Assembly (NCBI GenBank): GCA_019683665.1
Contig: JADGIB010000005.1
Span: 1-31,175 of the forward strand
Length of the DNA: 31,175 nucleotides
DNA from: Solirubrobacteraceae bacterium
GTDB taxonomy: Bacteria; Actinomycetota; Thermoleophilia; Solirubrobacterales; Solirubrobacteraceae
Reading direction: 5' to 3'
Shown in pieces: positions 1 through 8,109 of this stretch. Made by a program: the position numbers and the translations under genes. Under the pieces are notes generated by a model. That model saw only the letters and a list, made by a program, of their open reading frames with translations. It had not been told where the DNA came from and did no database searches. Numbering within the stretch: the first letter of the stretch is position 1; the number at the start of each line of letters is the position of its first letter.

Positions 1-2
1 CG

Positions 3-224
3 CCCGGCGCCGCCCCCTCGCTGCGCCGGTGCGTCGTCCCCGACGTCCGCGGCCTGCGCCTCCCGGACGCCCGCCGGCGCCTGCGCGCCGCCGGCTGCGC
101 CGTCGGCTTCGTCTCGCGCCTGCGCGGCCACCGCCGCCAGCGCGTGGTCCGCCAGGCCCTCGCCCAGGGCACCGTCCGCCCCCACGGCTGGGGCGTCGCC
201 CTCGCGCTCCGCCCGCGGCGCTGA
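3..224 (+). CDS. PASTA-domain protein, C-terminal end (5' truncated by window edge)
   Basis: Reading from base 3 to the TGA at 222-224 gives about 73 residues whose core reads CVVPDVRGLRLPDARRRLRA, followed about 20 residues later by VVRQALAQGTV. That is the usual PASTA layout: a (V)PDVxGxxLxxAxxxLxxAGC start, then a VxxQxPxxGT turn. Nearly all third codon positions are G or C, which supports this frame over the longer competing frame that starts at 29. PASTA domains bind muropeptides or peptidoglycan and usually sit at the C-terminus of Ser/Thr kinases, penicillin-binding proteins or secreted proteins. The protein ends four residues past the domain, so this is the terminal repeat. Everything upstream, and thus the type of protein, lies outside the window. 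It converges with the LysRS fusion gene. Confidence 0.75.
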   Translation, partial: PGAAPSLRRCVVPDVRGLRLPDARRRLRAAGCAVGFVSRLRGHRRQRVVRQALAQGTVRPHGWGVALALRPRR

Positions 225-251
225 CCCACCGCCCCGCCCCAAGGGATGAAC

Positions 252-286
252 GGCGATTCACCCCCGCTGAGCGGGGCTGGATCGCC
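252..286. terminator. Hairpin between convergent genes
   Basis: GGCGAT (252-257) pairs with ATCGCC (281-286). Inside them CCCCGC (262-267) pairs with GCGGGG (271-276) around a TGA loop. It lies between the 3' ends of the PASTA gene and the LysRS fusion gene, so it could end transcription from both sides. There is no U-tract on either strand, so it is not a textbook intrinsic terminator. Two further palindromes follow at 288-297 and 298-307. Confidence 0.5.
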
Positions 287-306
287 ACTCGCGCGAGGCG
301 GCGCCG

Positions 307-3300
307 CTAGCCGTCGCCGCCGGCCGCGCGGCCCTGGGCCGTCGCCTGGCGCACCGGCGGGACGAGGAGCCTCCCGACGAGCGGGAGGTTCAGGAAGCCC
401 TCGACGCTCGCGTACAGGAGCGCCACCTTCGGGAGGTTGCCGAGGTCGTCGATGACCAGCGAGCGCGGCAGCCACTCGGGGTCGAACTTCTGGTTGAAGT
501 CGCGCAGCGACTGGATCTGGAAGAACGGGTTGAGCCCGCGGGCGATCCGCCGCTCGACCCGGCCCCAGAAGCCCGCGTCGGCCGCGCTGTCGAGCAGGCG
601 CCCCCAGGCGGCGAAGTTCAGCGACAGGCGCTTGACGCCCTGCTGGCCGAGCGCGACCGCGGCGTTCGCGATGAGGAACTCGGTCAGGCCGTTGACCGCG
701 TCCGGGCGCCGGCGCATGAGGTCGAGCGAGTAGCCGGGGCTCTCGTCGTCGTAGGCGGGCACGAAGCGCAGGAACCCGACCGGCCGCCCGGCGTGGTCGC
801 GGGCGAGCGCGATGCGGAAGTCCGGGTTGACGCCCTCGACGTCCTCGCCGAGCTCCATCGTGAAGCCGCGCTCCTCCGCCCCCTGGCGCCACAGCTCGCT
901 GATCTCGTTCAGCTGGGCGACGAGCTCCGGCGTCGCCTCGTCCTCGCGGATCAGCTCGAAGCGGTGGTCGCGCCCGACGCGGTTGACCGCCTCGCGCACC
1001 GCCTTCATCCGCCGGCCCTGGAGCGTGAAGCCGTCGCAGTGGAGGATCGCCTCGTCGCCGAGGTAGAGGACGTGCATCCCGCGCTCGCGGTAGAGGTCCT
1101 GGTCGGCCTCGCGCACGACCAGGAACGCGACCGACCAGCCGCGCTCGCGGCAGAAGGCCAGGAACTCGTCGAGCACCCGCGCGGTGTCCTGGGGCGGGCC
1201 GATCGGGTCGGCGGCGACCATCGCGTGACCGCGCACGTAGGCGTAGGCGATGAGCGAGCGCCCGTCGGACGAGAAGAAGTAGCTCTTGTCGTGGCGCAGC
1301 GCGAAGTAGGCGAGCGTGTCCGACCCCCACCGGCGCACGATCTCGCGCGCCCGCGCCCGCGCCTCCTCATCCTCCGGGGTCCGCTGGGCGAACGTGCGCA
1401 GCAGCAGGTAGAGCAGGATCGCCAGGCCGATGATCCCCAGCGCGAGGAGCGCGTCCCCGAAGAACTCGGCGAACAGCCGCCGGTCGAAGCGGTACGGCCC
1501 GTCGAGCCCGATCAGCCCGCCGTAGATCTGCTTCAGCCCGCCCCCGACGCCGAGCGGCGGGTGCAGGTGGTGGGCCTGCGTCAGCAGCGACACGAACCCG
1601 AACACGCCGACGCCGATCAGGTACAGCGGCACGAACACGAGCGCGTCGCCGAGCGAGCCCGGGTCGCTGCGCGCGACGAAGTCGTGGCGGAACCAGACGA
1701 ACGCGACGAGCAGCGCGAGGCTGACGAGGAGCGGGACCGGGTCCGGCCCCTTCAGGACGTGCACGACGCAGGCGGCGACGAGCAGCCCGACCGCGATCCA
1801 CCAGGCCCGGCGCTTGCCGAGGTAGAGCTGGCGGGCGATGACGATGAGCGCGGCGCCGACGACGACCGACAGGACGTACGTCGTCGCGCGCCCCGAGCGG
1901 TCCAGGAGCGCGTCCATCCCGAACGACCAGTCGAGGATCGGGACCGTCGGCACGAGCGACAGCAGGCCGACGATCGCCGTCAGCCACGACAGCCAGGTCA
2001 GCGACGCCGGCCGGCGGGTCGGCGCCCGCAGCGCCGGCACCGGCGGCGGCGGCGCGTCCGGGTCGGCGGCCTGCGCCGCGCGGGCGGCGGCGCGGTTCGC
2101 CGCGGCCTTCTCGTGGGCGGCCGGCGGCCGCGCCCCGTCGGCCGGGCGCAGCGTCGGGAAGAGAATGACGTCGCGGATCGCCTCCGACTCGGTCAGCAGC
2201 ATGACGAGCCGGTCGACGCCGATGCCGAGGCCGCCGGTCGGCGGCAGGCCGTACTCGAGCGCCTGGACGAAGTCGTCGTCGACGGGCTCGGCCTCCTCGT
2301 CGCCGCCGGCCTGCAGGCGCGCCTCCTCGCGGAAGCGCTCGGCCTGGTCGACGGGGTCGTTGAGCTCCGAGTACGCGTTGGCGAGCTCGCGGCCGGCGAC
2401 GACGAGCTCGAAGCGCTCCACGAGCTCGGGGTCGTCGCGGTGCCTGCGCGCCAGCGGCGAGGTCTCGCGCGGGTGGTCGAGGACGAACGTCGGCTCGATC
2501 AGCAGGTGCTCGGAGGTCGCGTCGTAGACCTCGCTCATGATCTTGCCCGAGCCCCACACCTCGAGCCACTCGACGCCGAGGTCGTCGGCGATCCGGCGCG
2601 CCTCCTCGACCGGCATCGACGGATGCATGTCGACGCCGGCGTTCTCCTTGATGAGCTCGGCCATCGTCGCCCGCCGGAACGGCCTGGCGAGGTCGACCTC
2701 CCGGCCGGCGATCCGCACGACGGTCGTCCCGAGGGCCTCCCGGGCGGCGCGGCGGATGAGCGCCTCGGTGAGGTCCATCATGTCGTGGTAGTCGCCGAAC
2801 GCCTGGTAGGCCTCGAGCTCGGTGAACTCGGGGTTGTGGCGGGTGTCGATGCCCTCGTTGCGGAAGACGCGCCCGATCTCGAAGACGCGGTCCATCCCGC
2901 CGACGATGAGGCGCTTGAGCGGCAGCTCGAGCGCGATCCGCATCGTCATGTCGATGTCGAGCGCGTTGTGGTGGGTGATGAACGGCCGCGCCGCCGCGCC
3001 GCCGGCCTGGCCGAGCAGGACCGGCGTCTCGACCTCCTGGAAGCCGCGCTCGGTCAGCTCGGCGCGGATCGCCGCGATCGCCTTGGAGCGGATCGCGAAC
3101 GTCCGCCGCGAGCGCTCGTTGACGATGAGGTCGAGGTAGCGCTGGCGGTAGCGGGTCTCCGGGTCGGTGAGCCCGTGGCGCAGGTCGGGCAGCGGCCGCA
3201 GCGCCTTCGACAGCAGCCGGAAGGAGGCCACGGCGACCGACAGCTCGCCGGTGCGGGTCGTCATGACCGTGCCCTCGACGCCGACCCAGTCGCCGAGGTC

Positions 3301-3678
3301 GAGCGCGGCGAAGTCGCGCAGGGCCTCCTCCCCCATCCGGGCGCGCTCGGCGACGAGCTGGATCGTGCCGGTCTCGTCGCGCAGGTCGGCGAAGTCGAGC
3401 GCGCCGTGGCGGCGCAGGCCGACGATCCGCCCGGCGAGGCGGACGGTCTCGCCGGTGTCCGTTCCGGGGCCGAGGTGGCCGTGGCGCTCGCGCACCTGCG
3501 CGGCGCGGGCGTCGCGGTCGAACCGCACCGGGTACGGGTCGATCCCGCGGGCGCGCAGCGCGTCGAGCTTGTCGAGGCGGTGCCGGCGCTCGGTCTCCTC
3601 GAACGAGGCTCGCTGGGCGCCGGACTCCTCGTCCGGCGGCGTGGTGGGCTGGTCGGTGGCGCTCACGTCGGACGGCAT
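307..3678 (-). CDS. Lysyl-tRNA synthetase fused to a C-terminal MprF-type (DUF2156) lysyl-phosphatidylglycerol synthase
   Basis: The 1123-aa protein has two parts. Residues ~20-510 are a complete class II LysRS: OB-fold anticodon domain, motif 2 around FEIGRVFRNEGIDTRHNPEF, and motif 3 GLGIGVDRLVMLLT. After an Ala/Pro linker come about six hydrophobic segments (~545-755), then a DUF2156 domain (~765-1110) containing DKSYFFSSDGRS and a region ending NQKFDPEWLPRSLVI. In the MprF/LysX family this domain moves lysine from Lys-tRNA to phosphatidylglycerol in the membrane, lowering surface charge and protecting against cationic peptides. As I recall it, mycobacterial LysX has the MprF half first and LysRS second; here the order is reversed. 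The start is the ATG at 3676-3678. The reading frame stays open far upstream, but that part lacks protein-family character and is antisense to the permease. No clear Shine-Dalgarno is seen. Whether a separate lysS exists cannot be told from this window. Confidence 0.9.
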   Translation of the reverse strand: MPSDVSATDQPTTPPDEESGAQRASFEETERRHRLDKLDALRARGIDPYPVRFDRDARAAQVRERHGHLGPGTDTGETVRLAGRIVGLRRHGALDFADLRDETGTIQLVAERARMGEEALRDFAALDLGDWVGVEGTVMTTRTGELSVAVASFRLLSKALRPLPDLRHGLTDPETRYRQRYLDLIVNERSRRTFAIRSKAIAAIRAELTERGFQEVETPVLLGQAGGAAARPFITHHNALDIDMTMRIALELPLKRLIVGGMDRVFEIGRVFRNEGIDTRHNPEFTELEAYQAFGDYHDMMDLTEALIRRAAREALGTTVVRIAGREVDLARPFRRATMAELIKENAGVDMHPSMPVEEARRIADDLGVEWLEVWGSGKIMSEVYDATSEHLLIEPTFVLDHPRETSPLARRHRDDPELVERFELVVAGRELANAYSELNDPVDQAERFREEARLQAGGDEEAEPVDDDFVQALEYGLPPTGGLGIGVDRLVMLLTESEAIRDVILFPTLRPADGARPPAAHEKAAANRAAARAAQAADPDAPPPPVPALRAPTRRPASLTWLSWLTAIVGLLSLVPTVPILDWSFGMDALLDRSGRATTYVLSVVVGAALIVIARQLYLGKRRAWWIAVGLLVAACVVHVLKGPDPVPLLVSLALLVAFVWFRHDFVARSDPGSLGDALVFVPLYLIGVGVFGFVSLLTQAHHLHPPLGVGGGLKQIYGGLIGLDGPYRFDRRLFAEFFGDALLALGIIGLAILLYLLLRTFAQRTPEDEEARARAREIVRRWGSDTLAYFALRHDKSYFFSSDGRSLIAYAYVRGHAMVAADPIGPPQDTARVLDEFLAFCRERGWSVAFLVVREADQDLYRERGMHVLYLGDEAILHCDGFTLQGRRMKAVREAVNRVGRDHRFELIREDEATPELVAQLNEISELWRQGAEERGFTMELGEDVEGVNPDFRIALARDHAGRPVGFLRFVPAYDDESPGYSLDLMRRRPDAVNGLTEFLIANAAVALGQQGVKRLSLNFAAWGRLLDSAADAGFWGRVERRIARGLNPFFQIQSLRDFNQKFDPEWLPRSLVIDDLGNLPKVALLYASVEGFLNLPLVGRLLVPPVRQATAQGRAAGGDG

Positions 3679-3747
3679 GCTCGCACGTCCATCGGCGCCT
3701 GCGGGCGCGGCCTTGAGCGACGACGTCCGGCCGCCGGGGCTGCCACG

Positions 3748-5208
3748 ATGCCGCCCGTGCCGAGCGCGAACCTCGACGCCGTCGTCGCCCAGGCCCGCCG
3801 CGACCGCGAGCGCATGGACTCGCGCGCGATGGGCACCTTCAGCCTGACCGCCCTCGGCATCGCCTCCGTCGTCGGCGGCGGCATCTTCGCGACGACCGGC
3901 GTCGCCTCGGCCGAGTACGCCGGCCCGGCCGTCGTCATCTCGTTCGTCCTCGCCGGGCTGGCCGCCGCGGTCACCGCCCTCTGCTACGCGGAGCTGGCGT
4001 CGATGATCCCGGCCGCCGGCTCGACGTACTCGTACGCCTACGCGGTCTTCGGGGTGTTCCTGGCCTGGTTCATCGGCTGGGACCTCCTGCTCGAGTACCT
4101 GTTCGCGGCCTCGACGGTCGCGGTGAGCTGGTCGGGCTACCTCGGCGCGCTCGCCGCGAAGGCCGGGATCGACCTCCCGAACGCGCTCATGAACCCGCCG
4201 TTCGGGGACGACCCCGGCGTCGTGAACCTCCCGGCCGTCCTCATCGTCCTGCTCACCTGCGGGCTGCTGGCCGTCGGGATGCGCGAGTCGACGACTGCGA
4301 ACAACGCGATGGTCGTCCTGAAGATGGTCGTCCTCTTCTTGTTCGTCGCCGTCGGCGCGTTCTTCGTCGTCGGCGCGAACTGGGAGCCGTTCGTCCCGCC
4401 CAACGAGGGCCGGTTCGGCGAGTACGGGGTCAGCGGGATCATCCGCGGCGCCGGCGTCGTCTTCTTCGCCTACGTCGGCTTCGACGCGGTCTCGACCGCG
4501 GCGGCCGAGGCGCGCGACCCCCGTCGGACCGTGCCGGCCGGCCTGCTCGGGACCGTGCTCGTCTCGACCGCGCTCTACGTCGCGATCGGGATCGTCATGA
4601 CCGGCCTCGTCCCGTACGAGGAGCTGAACGTCCCCGACCCGCTCGCCGTCGCGATCAACGAGGCGGGCCCGTCGCTGGACTGGCTGGAGGCGCTCGTCGA
4701 CGTCGCCGCGATCGTCGGCCTGGCCGCGACCGTGCTCGTCACCTTCTACGGCCAGACCCGGATCTTCATGCGGATGGCCTCCGACGGGATGCTGCCGTCC
4801 GCGCTGGGCCGCGTCAGCGACGAGACCCGCACCCCGGTCCCGGCGACGCTCGTCTGCGCGATCGTCGGCGCGATCGTGGCCGGGCTGACGCCGATCGAGG
4901 CGCTCAGCAACCTCGTCTCGATCGGGACGCTGCTGTCGTTCACGATCGTGTGCGCCGGCGTCGTCGTCCTGCGCCACCGCCGCCCCGACCTCGAGCGGCC
5001 GTTCCGCGTCCCCGCCGTCCACCTCGCCGCCGGGGCCGGGATCCTCGCCTCGGTGGGGCTGATCCTCACGCTGCCGGTGTCCACCTGGGTGCGGCTCGGC
5101 GTGTGGCTGGCGATCGGCCTCGTCATCTACTTCGCCTACGCGCGGCCGCGCAGCGTCGCGACGATGCGGGCGATCGCCGCCGCTCAGGAGGGCGACGGGG
5201 CCGCCTGA
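3748..5208 (+). CDS. APC-superfamily amino acid permease (CAT-like)
   Basis: The 486-aa protein has about 12 membrane helices. It opens with GTFSLTALGIASVVGGGIFATTG, then YAELASMIPAAGSTYSYAY and FIGWDLLLEYLFAAS, patterns typical of the cationic amino acid transporter (CAT, YfnA-like) branch of the APC superfamily. Later hallmarks are FFAYVGFDAVSTAAAEARDP and RIFMRMASDGMLP. It should import an amino acid with H+ or by exchange; the substrate cannot be read from sequence. The ATG at 3748 follows GGGG at a plausible distance. It is divergent from the LysRS/MprF fusion (69 nt between starts), which makes lysine or another cationic amino acid an attractive but unproven substrate. Its 3' end overlaps the convergent DMT gene by 25 nt. 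Confidence 0.9.
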   Translation: MPPVPSANLDAVVAQARRDRERMDSRAMGTFSLTALGIASVVGGGIFATTGVASAEYAGPAVVISFVLAGLAAAVTALCYAELASMIPAAGSTYSYAYAVFGVFLAWFIGWDLLLEYLFAASTVAVSWSGYLGALAAKAGIDLPNALMNPPFGDDPGVVNLPAVLIVLLTCGLLAVGMRESTTANNAMVVLKMVVLFLFVAVGAFFVVGANWEPFVPPNEGRFGEYGVSGIIRGAGVVFFAYVGFDAVSTAAAEARDPRRTVPAGLLGTVLVSTALYVAIGIVMTGLVPYEELNVPDPLAVAINEAGPSLDWLEALVDVAAIVGLAATVLVTFYGQTRIFMRMASDGMLPSALGRVSDETRTPVPATLVCAIVGAIVAGLTPIEALSNLVSIGTLLSFTIVCAGVVVLRHRRPDLERPFRVPAVHLAAGAGILASVGLILTLPVSTWVRLGVWLAIGLVIYFAYARPRSVATMRAIAAAQEGDGAA

Positions 5209-6047
5209 GCCTCGGCCTCCTGCTGGCTGCGGGCGAGGACCGCGACGCCCGCAAGCACGAGCCCGAGCGCGACGACGGTCGCGACGAGGTCGAGCGCCGA
5301 GGAGTCCAGCGACTCCTGCAGGAGCGTGACGGCGAGGACGAGGCTCGTGACCGGGTCGAGCGTCATCTGCGTCGCGACGGCGGGCGCGAGCGCGCCGGTC
5401 TGCAGCGAGAGCTGGCTGAACGTCATCGACGCGTAGCCGACCACGAGCAGCGCGTAGAGCGGCCAGCCGGTGAAGACCTCGAGGATCCCGTCGTCGAAGC
5501 GGTGCCCGACGACCGACGTCAGCGCGGCGGAGAGGCCGAAGAGGATGCCGGTGCAGGCGCCGAGCGTCGCGGCCCGGGCGGCGGCGCCCGCCAGGCGGCG
5601 GGAGGCGACGACGAGCGGGACGATGACCGCCGCGCAGACGAGGCCGGTGACGAGCCAGTCGCCGACCGGCGCGTCGTCGCGGCCGCCGTGCGGGTCGGCG
5701 ATGGCCAGGAACGCGACGAGCCCGAGCGTGACGACGATCGCGGCGCCGATGTCGAGCCGCGTGACGCGCTGGCTCGTCAGCCGCGCGCCGAGCGGCAGCG
5801 CGAACACGACGCTGAGCACGAGCAGCGGCTGCACGACGGCGACGCGGCCGACCGCGAGCGCGACGAACTGGGCCGCGAACCCAAGCCCGTCGGCGGCGAT
5901 CCCGGCCAGCCACATCGGCCGGCGCACCATCTGCAGCAGCAGGCCGGCCGAGGAGCCCTCGACCGGCTCGTCGAGGCCGGCCTTCTGCTGGAGGACGGTG
6001 CCGAGCGCGAAGAAGAGCGCGGCGACGACGGCGAGGGCGATGTCCAC
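5184..6047 (-). CDS. DMT/EamA-type multi-pass transporter
   Basis: The 287-aa protein has nine or ten hydrophobic helices and starts MDIALAVVAALFFALGTVLQQKAG. That opening, and the second-half segment GYASMTFSQLSLQTGALAPAVATQMTLDPVTS, resemble drug/metabolite transporters of the EamA and NIPA-like kind in actinobacteria. The substrate is unknown. The start is GTG at 6045-6047, with no convincing Shine-Dalgarno. A TAGCCT hexamer ends 9 nt before it, outside any stop codon of the upstream gene, so it may have its own promoter. It is last in the DUF3866-Nudix-xerD-deoB-mutM series, 28 nt after mutM, and its 3' end overlaps the convergent permease. Confidence 0.85.
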   Translation of the reverse strand: MDIALAVVAALFFALGTVLQQKAGLDEPVEGSSAGLLLQMVRRPMWLAGIAADGLGFAAQFVALAVGRVAVVQPLLVLSVVFALPLGARLTSQRVTRLDIGAAIVVTLGLVAFLAIADPHGGRDDAPVGDWLVTGLVCAAVIVPLVVASRRLAGAAARAATLGACTGILFGLSAALTSVVGHRFDDGILEVFTGWPLYALLVVGYASMTFSQLSLQTGALAPAVATQMTLDPVTSLVLAVTLLQESLDSSALDLVATVVALGLVLAGVAVLARSQQEAEAQAAPSPS

Positions 6048-6056
6048 GGCCGGGGC

Positions 6057-6062
6057 AGGCTA
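6057..6062 (-). promoter_or_regulatory. Candidate -10 (TAGCCT) for the DMT transporter
   Basis: TAGCCT on the minus strand fits TANNNT and ends 9 nt before the GTG at 6047, predicting a 5' leader of only about 2-3 nt. No -35 is obvious. Confidence 0.35.
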
Positions 6063-6075
6063 GTTCATCCGGCGC

Positions 6076-6933
6076 CTACCGGCTCATCCGCGGCGCGCGC
6101 GCCCCGCGCGGCGGGCGCTGGCAGCGCTCGCAGGCGTACGTGCCGCGCCCGGCGGCGACGAACTTCACGATCGGCGTGCCGCACGCGACGCACGGCTCCC
6201 CGAGCCGGGTGTGGACGAGGAACTGGTGCTGGAAGGCGCCGCGGACGCCGTCGACGTGGCGGAAGTCGTCGATCGTCGAGCCGCCGGCGTCGATCCCGGC
6301 CCGCAGGACGGCGACGATCTCGTCGCGCAGCGCGTCCCACTGGGCGCGGGTGAGCTGCCCGGCCGGGCGCAGCGGGTGGATGCGGGCCCGGAAGAGCGCC
6401 TCGTCGGCGTAGATGTTGCCGACGCCGGCGATCCGGCGCTGGTCGAGCAGGAACGCCTTCACCGGGGCGCGGCGCCCCTTCGCGGCGGCGCGCAGCGCGG
6501 CGCCGGTGAAGTCGGGGCCGAGCGGCTCGACCCCGAGCCGCGCGTCGAGGAACGCGTCCAGCGCGCCGGTGCCGACCGCGAGCTCGCCGGTGCCGAAGCG
6601 GCGCGGGTCGCAGAAGGCCAGCCACGGCCCGTCGTCGGCGAACGTGAAGCGGACCCGCTCGTAGCGGACAGGCGGCGGCGGGTCGACGAGCAGCGTCCCG
6701 GTCATCCGCAGGTGGACGAGCAGGAAGACGTCGCCGGCGAAGGCCCAGATCAGGTACTTGCCGCGGCGGCGCAGCGCCTCGACCGCCCGCCCCTCGACCG
6801 CGGCCCGCAGCTGGGCCGGGGCGAGCGGCGCGCACCAGCGCGGGTCGTCGACGCGCAGCTCGCGCAGGGTCCGTCCCTCGACGAACGGCGCGAGCTGGCG
6901 GCGGATCGTCTCGACCTCGGGCAGCTCCGGCAT
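6076..6933 (-). CDS. mutM: Formamidopyrimidine-DNA glycosylase (Fpg/MutM)
   Basis: The 285-aa enzyme removes oxidised purines such as 8-oxoG and nicks the abasic site. It begins MPELPEVET, so the mature N-terminal proline nucleophile (P2 with Met counted) and the catalytic glutamate (E3) are present. A conserved lysine (K59) lies in RRGKYLIW. The helix-two-turn-helix is in DQRRIAGVGNIYADEALF, and the C-terminal zinc finger is Cys-x2-Cys (CVAC) then Cys-x2-Cys (CERC). Length is normal. It follows deoB by 23 nt. A TACGCT hexamer ends 11 nt before the ATG, so a short-leader transcript of its own is possible. Function is not in doubt. Confidence 0.97.
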   Translation of the reverse strand: MPELPEVETIRRQLAPFVEGRTLRELRVDDPRWCAPLAPAQLRAAVEGRAVEALRRRGKYLIWAFAGDVFLLVHLRMTGTLLVDPPPPVRYERVRFTFADDGPWLAFCDPRRFGTGELAVGTGALDAFLDARLGVEPLGPDFTGAALRAAAKGRRAPVKAFLLDQRRIAGVGNIYADEALFRARIHPLRPAGQLTRAQWDALRDEIVAVLRAGIDAGGSTIDDFRHVDGVRGAFQHQFLVHTRLGEPCVACGTPIVKFVAAGRGTYACERCQRPPRGARAPRMSR

Positions 6934-6944
6934 CGCGGCGGCTC

Positions 6945-6950
6945 AGCGTA
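6945..6950 (-). promoter_or_regulatory. Candidate -10 (TACGCT) for mutM
   Basis: TACGCT lies in the 23-nt deoB-mutM gap, 11 nt before the mutM ATG. It fits TANNNT, and the same hexamer precedes steB. No -35 was recognised. Confidence 0.28.
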
Positions 6951-6956
6951 CGCCGC

Positions 6957-8096
6957 TCACACGAACGGCCGCCCGGGCAGCTCCGGCGCGTCGCGGCCGG
7001 TGAGGTGGCGCACGACGCTCGCGCCGACGTCGGCGAGCGCGCCGTCCCAGCGGCCGCGGATCCGCTGCGGCGCGGTGACGGCCAGCAGCGGCGCGTGCTC
7101 GCGCGTGTGGTCGGTGTGGGCGGCGGCCGGGTCGACGCCGTGGTCGGCGGTGATGACGAGCAGGTCGCCGGGGCGCAGGAGCTCCAGCCAGGTCCCGACG
7201 GCGGCGTCGATCTCGCGCAGCGCGACGTGGAACCCCTCGGCGTCCTTGCGGTGGCCGAAGACCTGGTCGGTCTCGATGAGGTTCGTGAACACGAACCCGG
7301 CGTCGAGCTCGCGCACGAGCCGGGTCGTCTGGTCGAGCGCGACCGCGTTCGTCGCGCCCGGGTGCGCCTGCGCGATCCCGCGCCCGCAGAAGAGGTCGGC
7401 GACCTTGCCGACCGCGTGGACCGGGACGCCGGCGTCGGCGAGGACGTCGAGCGCCGACCGGGTCGGCGGCGCCAGCGCGAGGTCGCGGCGGCCCTCGACG
7501 CGGGCGAACGCGCCCGGCTCGCCGGCGAACGGCCGCGCGATGACGCGCCCGACGTCGACGACCTCGCGGGCCGCCGCGCAGACGGCGTACAGCTCCTCGC
7601 GCGGGACGCGGTCGACGTGCGCGGCGAGCTGCATGACCGAGTCCTGCGACGTGTAGAGGATGATCTCGCCGGTCCGCACGTGGTGCTCGCCGTACTCGTC
7701 GAGGACGGCCACCCCGTTGGCCGGCCGGTTGCAGCAGAAGCGGCGCCCGGTCGCCCGCTCGACCGCGGCGACGATCTCGGGCGGGAAGCCGTCGCGGTAC
7801 GTCGGCAGCGCCTGGCGCTGGATGACGCCCATGAGCTCCCAGTGGCCGGCCTGGGAGTCCTTGCCGTGGCCCTGGGCGGCGAGGCGGCCGTGGAGGACCG
7901 GGTCGGCGGCGGGCGGGACCCCGCGCAGCGGCACGATGCTCCCCAGGCCCAGCGACCCGAGCACGGGCAGGTCGAGGCCGCCGACGAGGTCGGCCACGTG
8001 GGCGAGCGTGTCGGCGCCGGCATCGCCGTAGTCGGCGGCGTCCGGCAGCGCCCCGACTCCGCACGCGTCGATCACGACGACGAAGGCGCGCCCCAT
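6957..8096 (-). CDS. deoB: Phosphopentomutase
   Basis: The 379-aa protein belongs to the alkaline-phosphatase superfamily. It interconverts (deoxy)ribose 1-phosphate and 5-phosphate in nucleoside salvage, using two Mn ions. Metal-ligand motifs are visible: VVVIDACGVG (D10), TDQVFGH, ITADHGVDP and TDHTREH, all aligning with the Bacillus enzyme. The phosphorylated-threonine motif, GKDTMTGHWE in the Bacillus cereus enzyme as I recall it, reads GKDSQAGHWE here: Ser81 replaces the nucleophilic Thr85 and Ala83 replaces the second Thr. Serine could still serve as nucleophile. It starts with ATG 13 nt after the xerD stop and precedes mutM. Confidence 0.95.
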   Translation of the reverse strand: MGRAFVVVIDACGVGALPDAADYGDAGADTLAHVADLVGGLDLPVLGSLGLGSIVPLRGVPPAADPVLHGRLAAQGHGKDSQAGHWELMGVIQRQALPTYRDGFPPEIVAAVERATGRRFCCNRPANGVAVLDEYGEHHVRTGEIILYTSQDSVMQLAAHVDRVPREELYAVCAAAREVVDVGRVIARPFAGEPGAFARVEGRRDLALAPPTRSALDVLADAGVPVHAVGKVADLFCGRGIAQAHPGATNAVALDQTTRLVRELDAGFVFTNLIETDQVFGHRKDAEGFHVALREIDAAVGTWLELLRPGDLLVITADHGVDPAAAHTDHTREHAPLLAVTAPQRIRGRWDGALADVGASVVRHLTGRDAPELPGRPFV

Positions 8097-8109
8097 GCCG
8101 GGAGCGATG

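Noticed and set aside
793..5208. Very long open frames on the opposite strands of real genes (for example 1471 codons over the LysRS fusion, 1868 codons over the permease, 987 codons over 23693-26656)
   Set aside because: At this GC content stop codons are rare in antisense and shifted frames. The translations are Arg/Ala/Asp-rich with no family character, while the genes on the other strand have clear motifs.
7280..7297. An 8-bp inverted repeat GGTTCGTG-AA-CACGAACC inside deoB
   Set aside because: It is within well-conserved coding sequence (FVFTNLIET) far from any start, so it is most likely chance.
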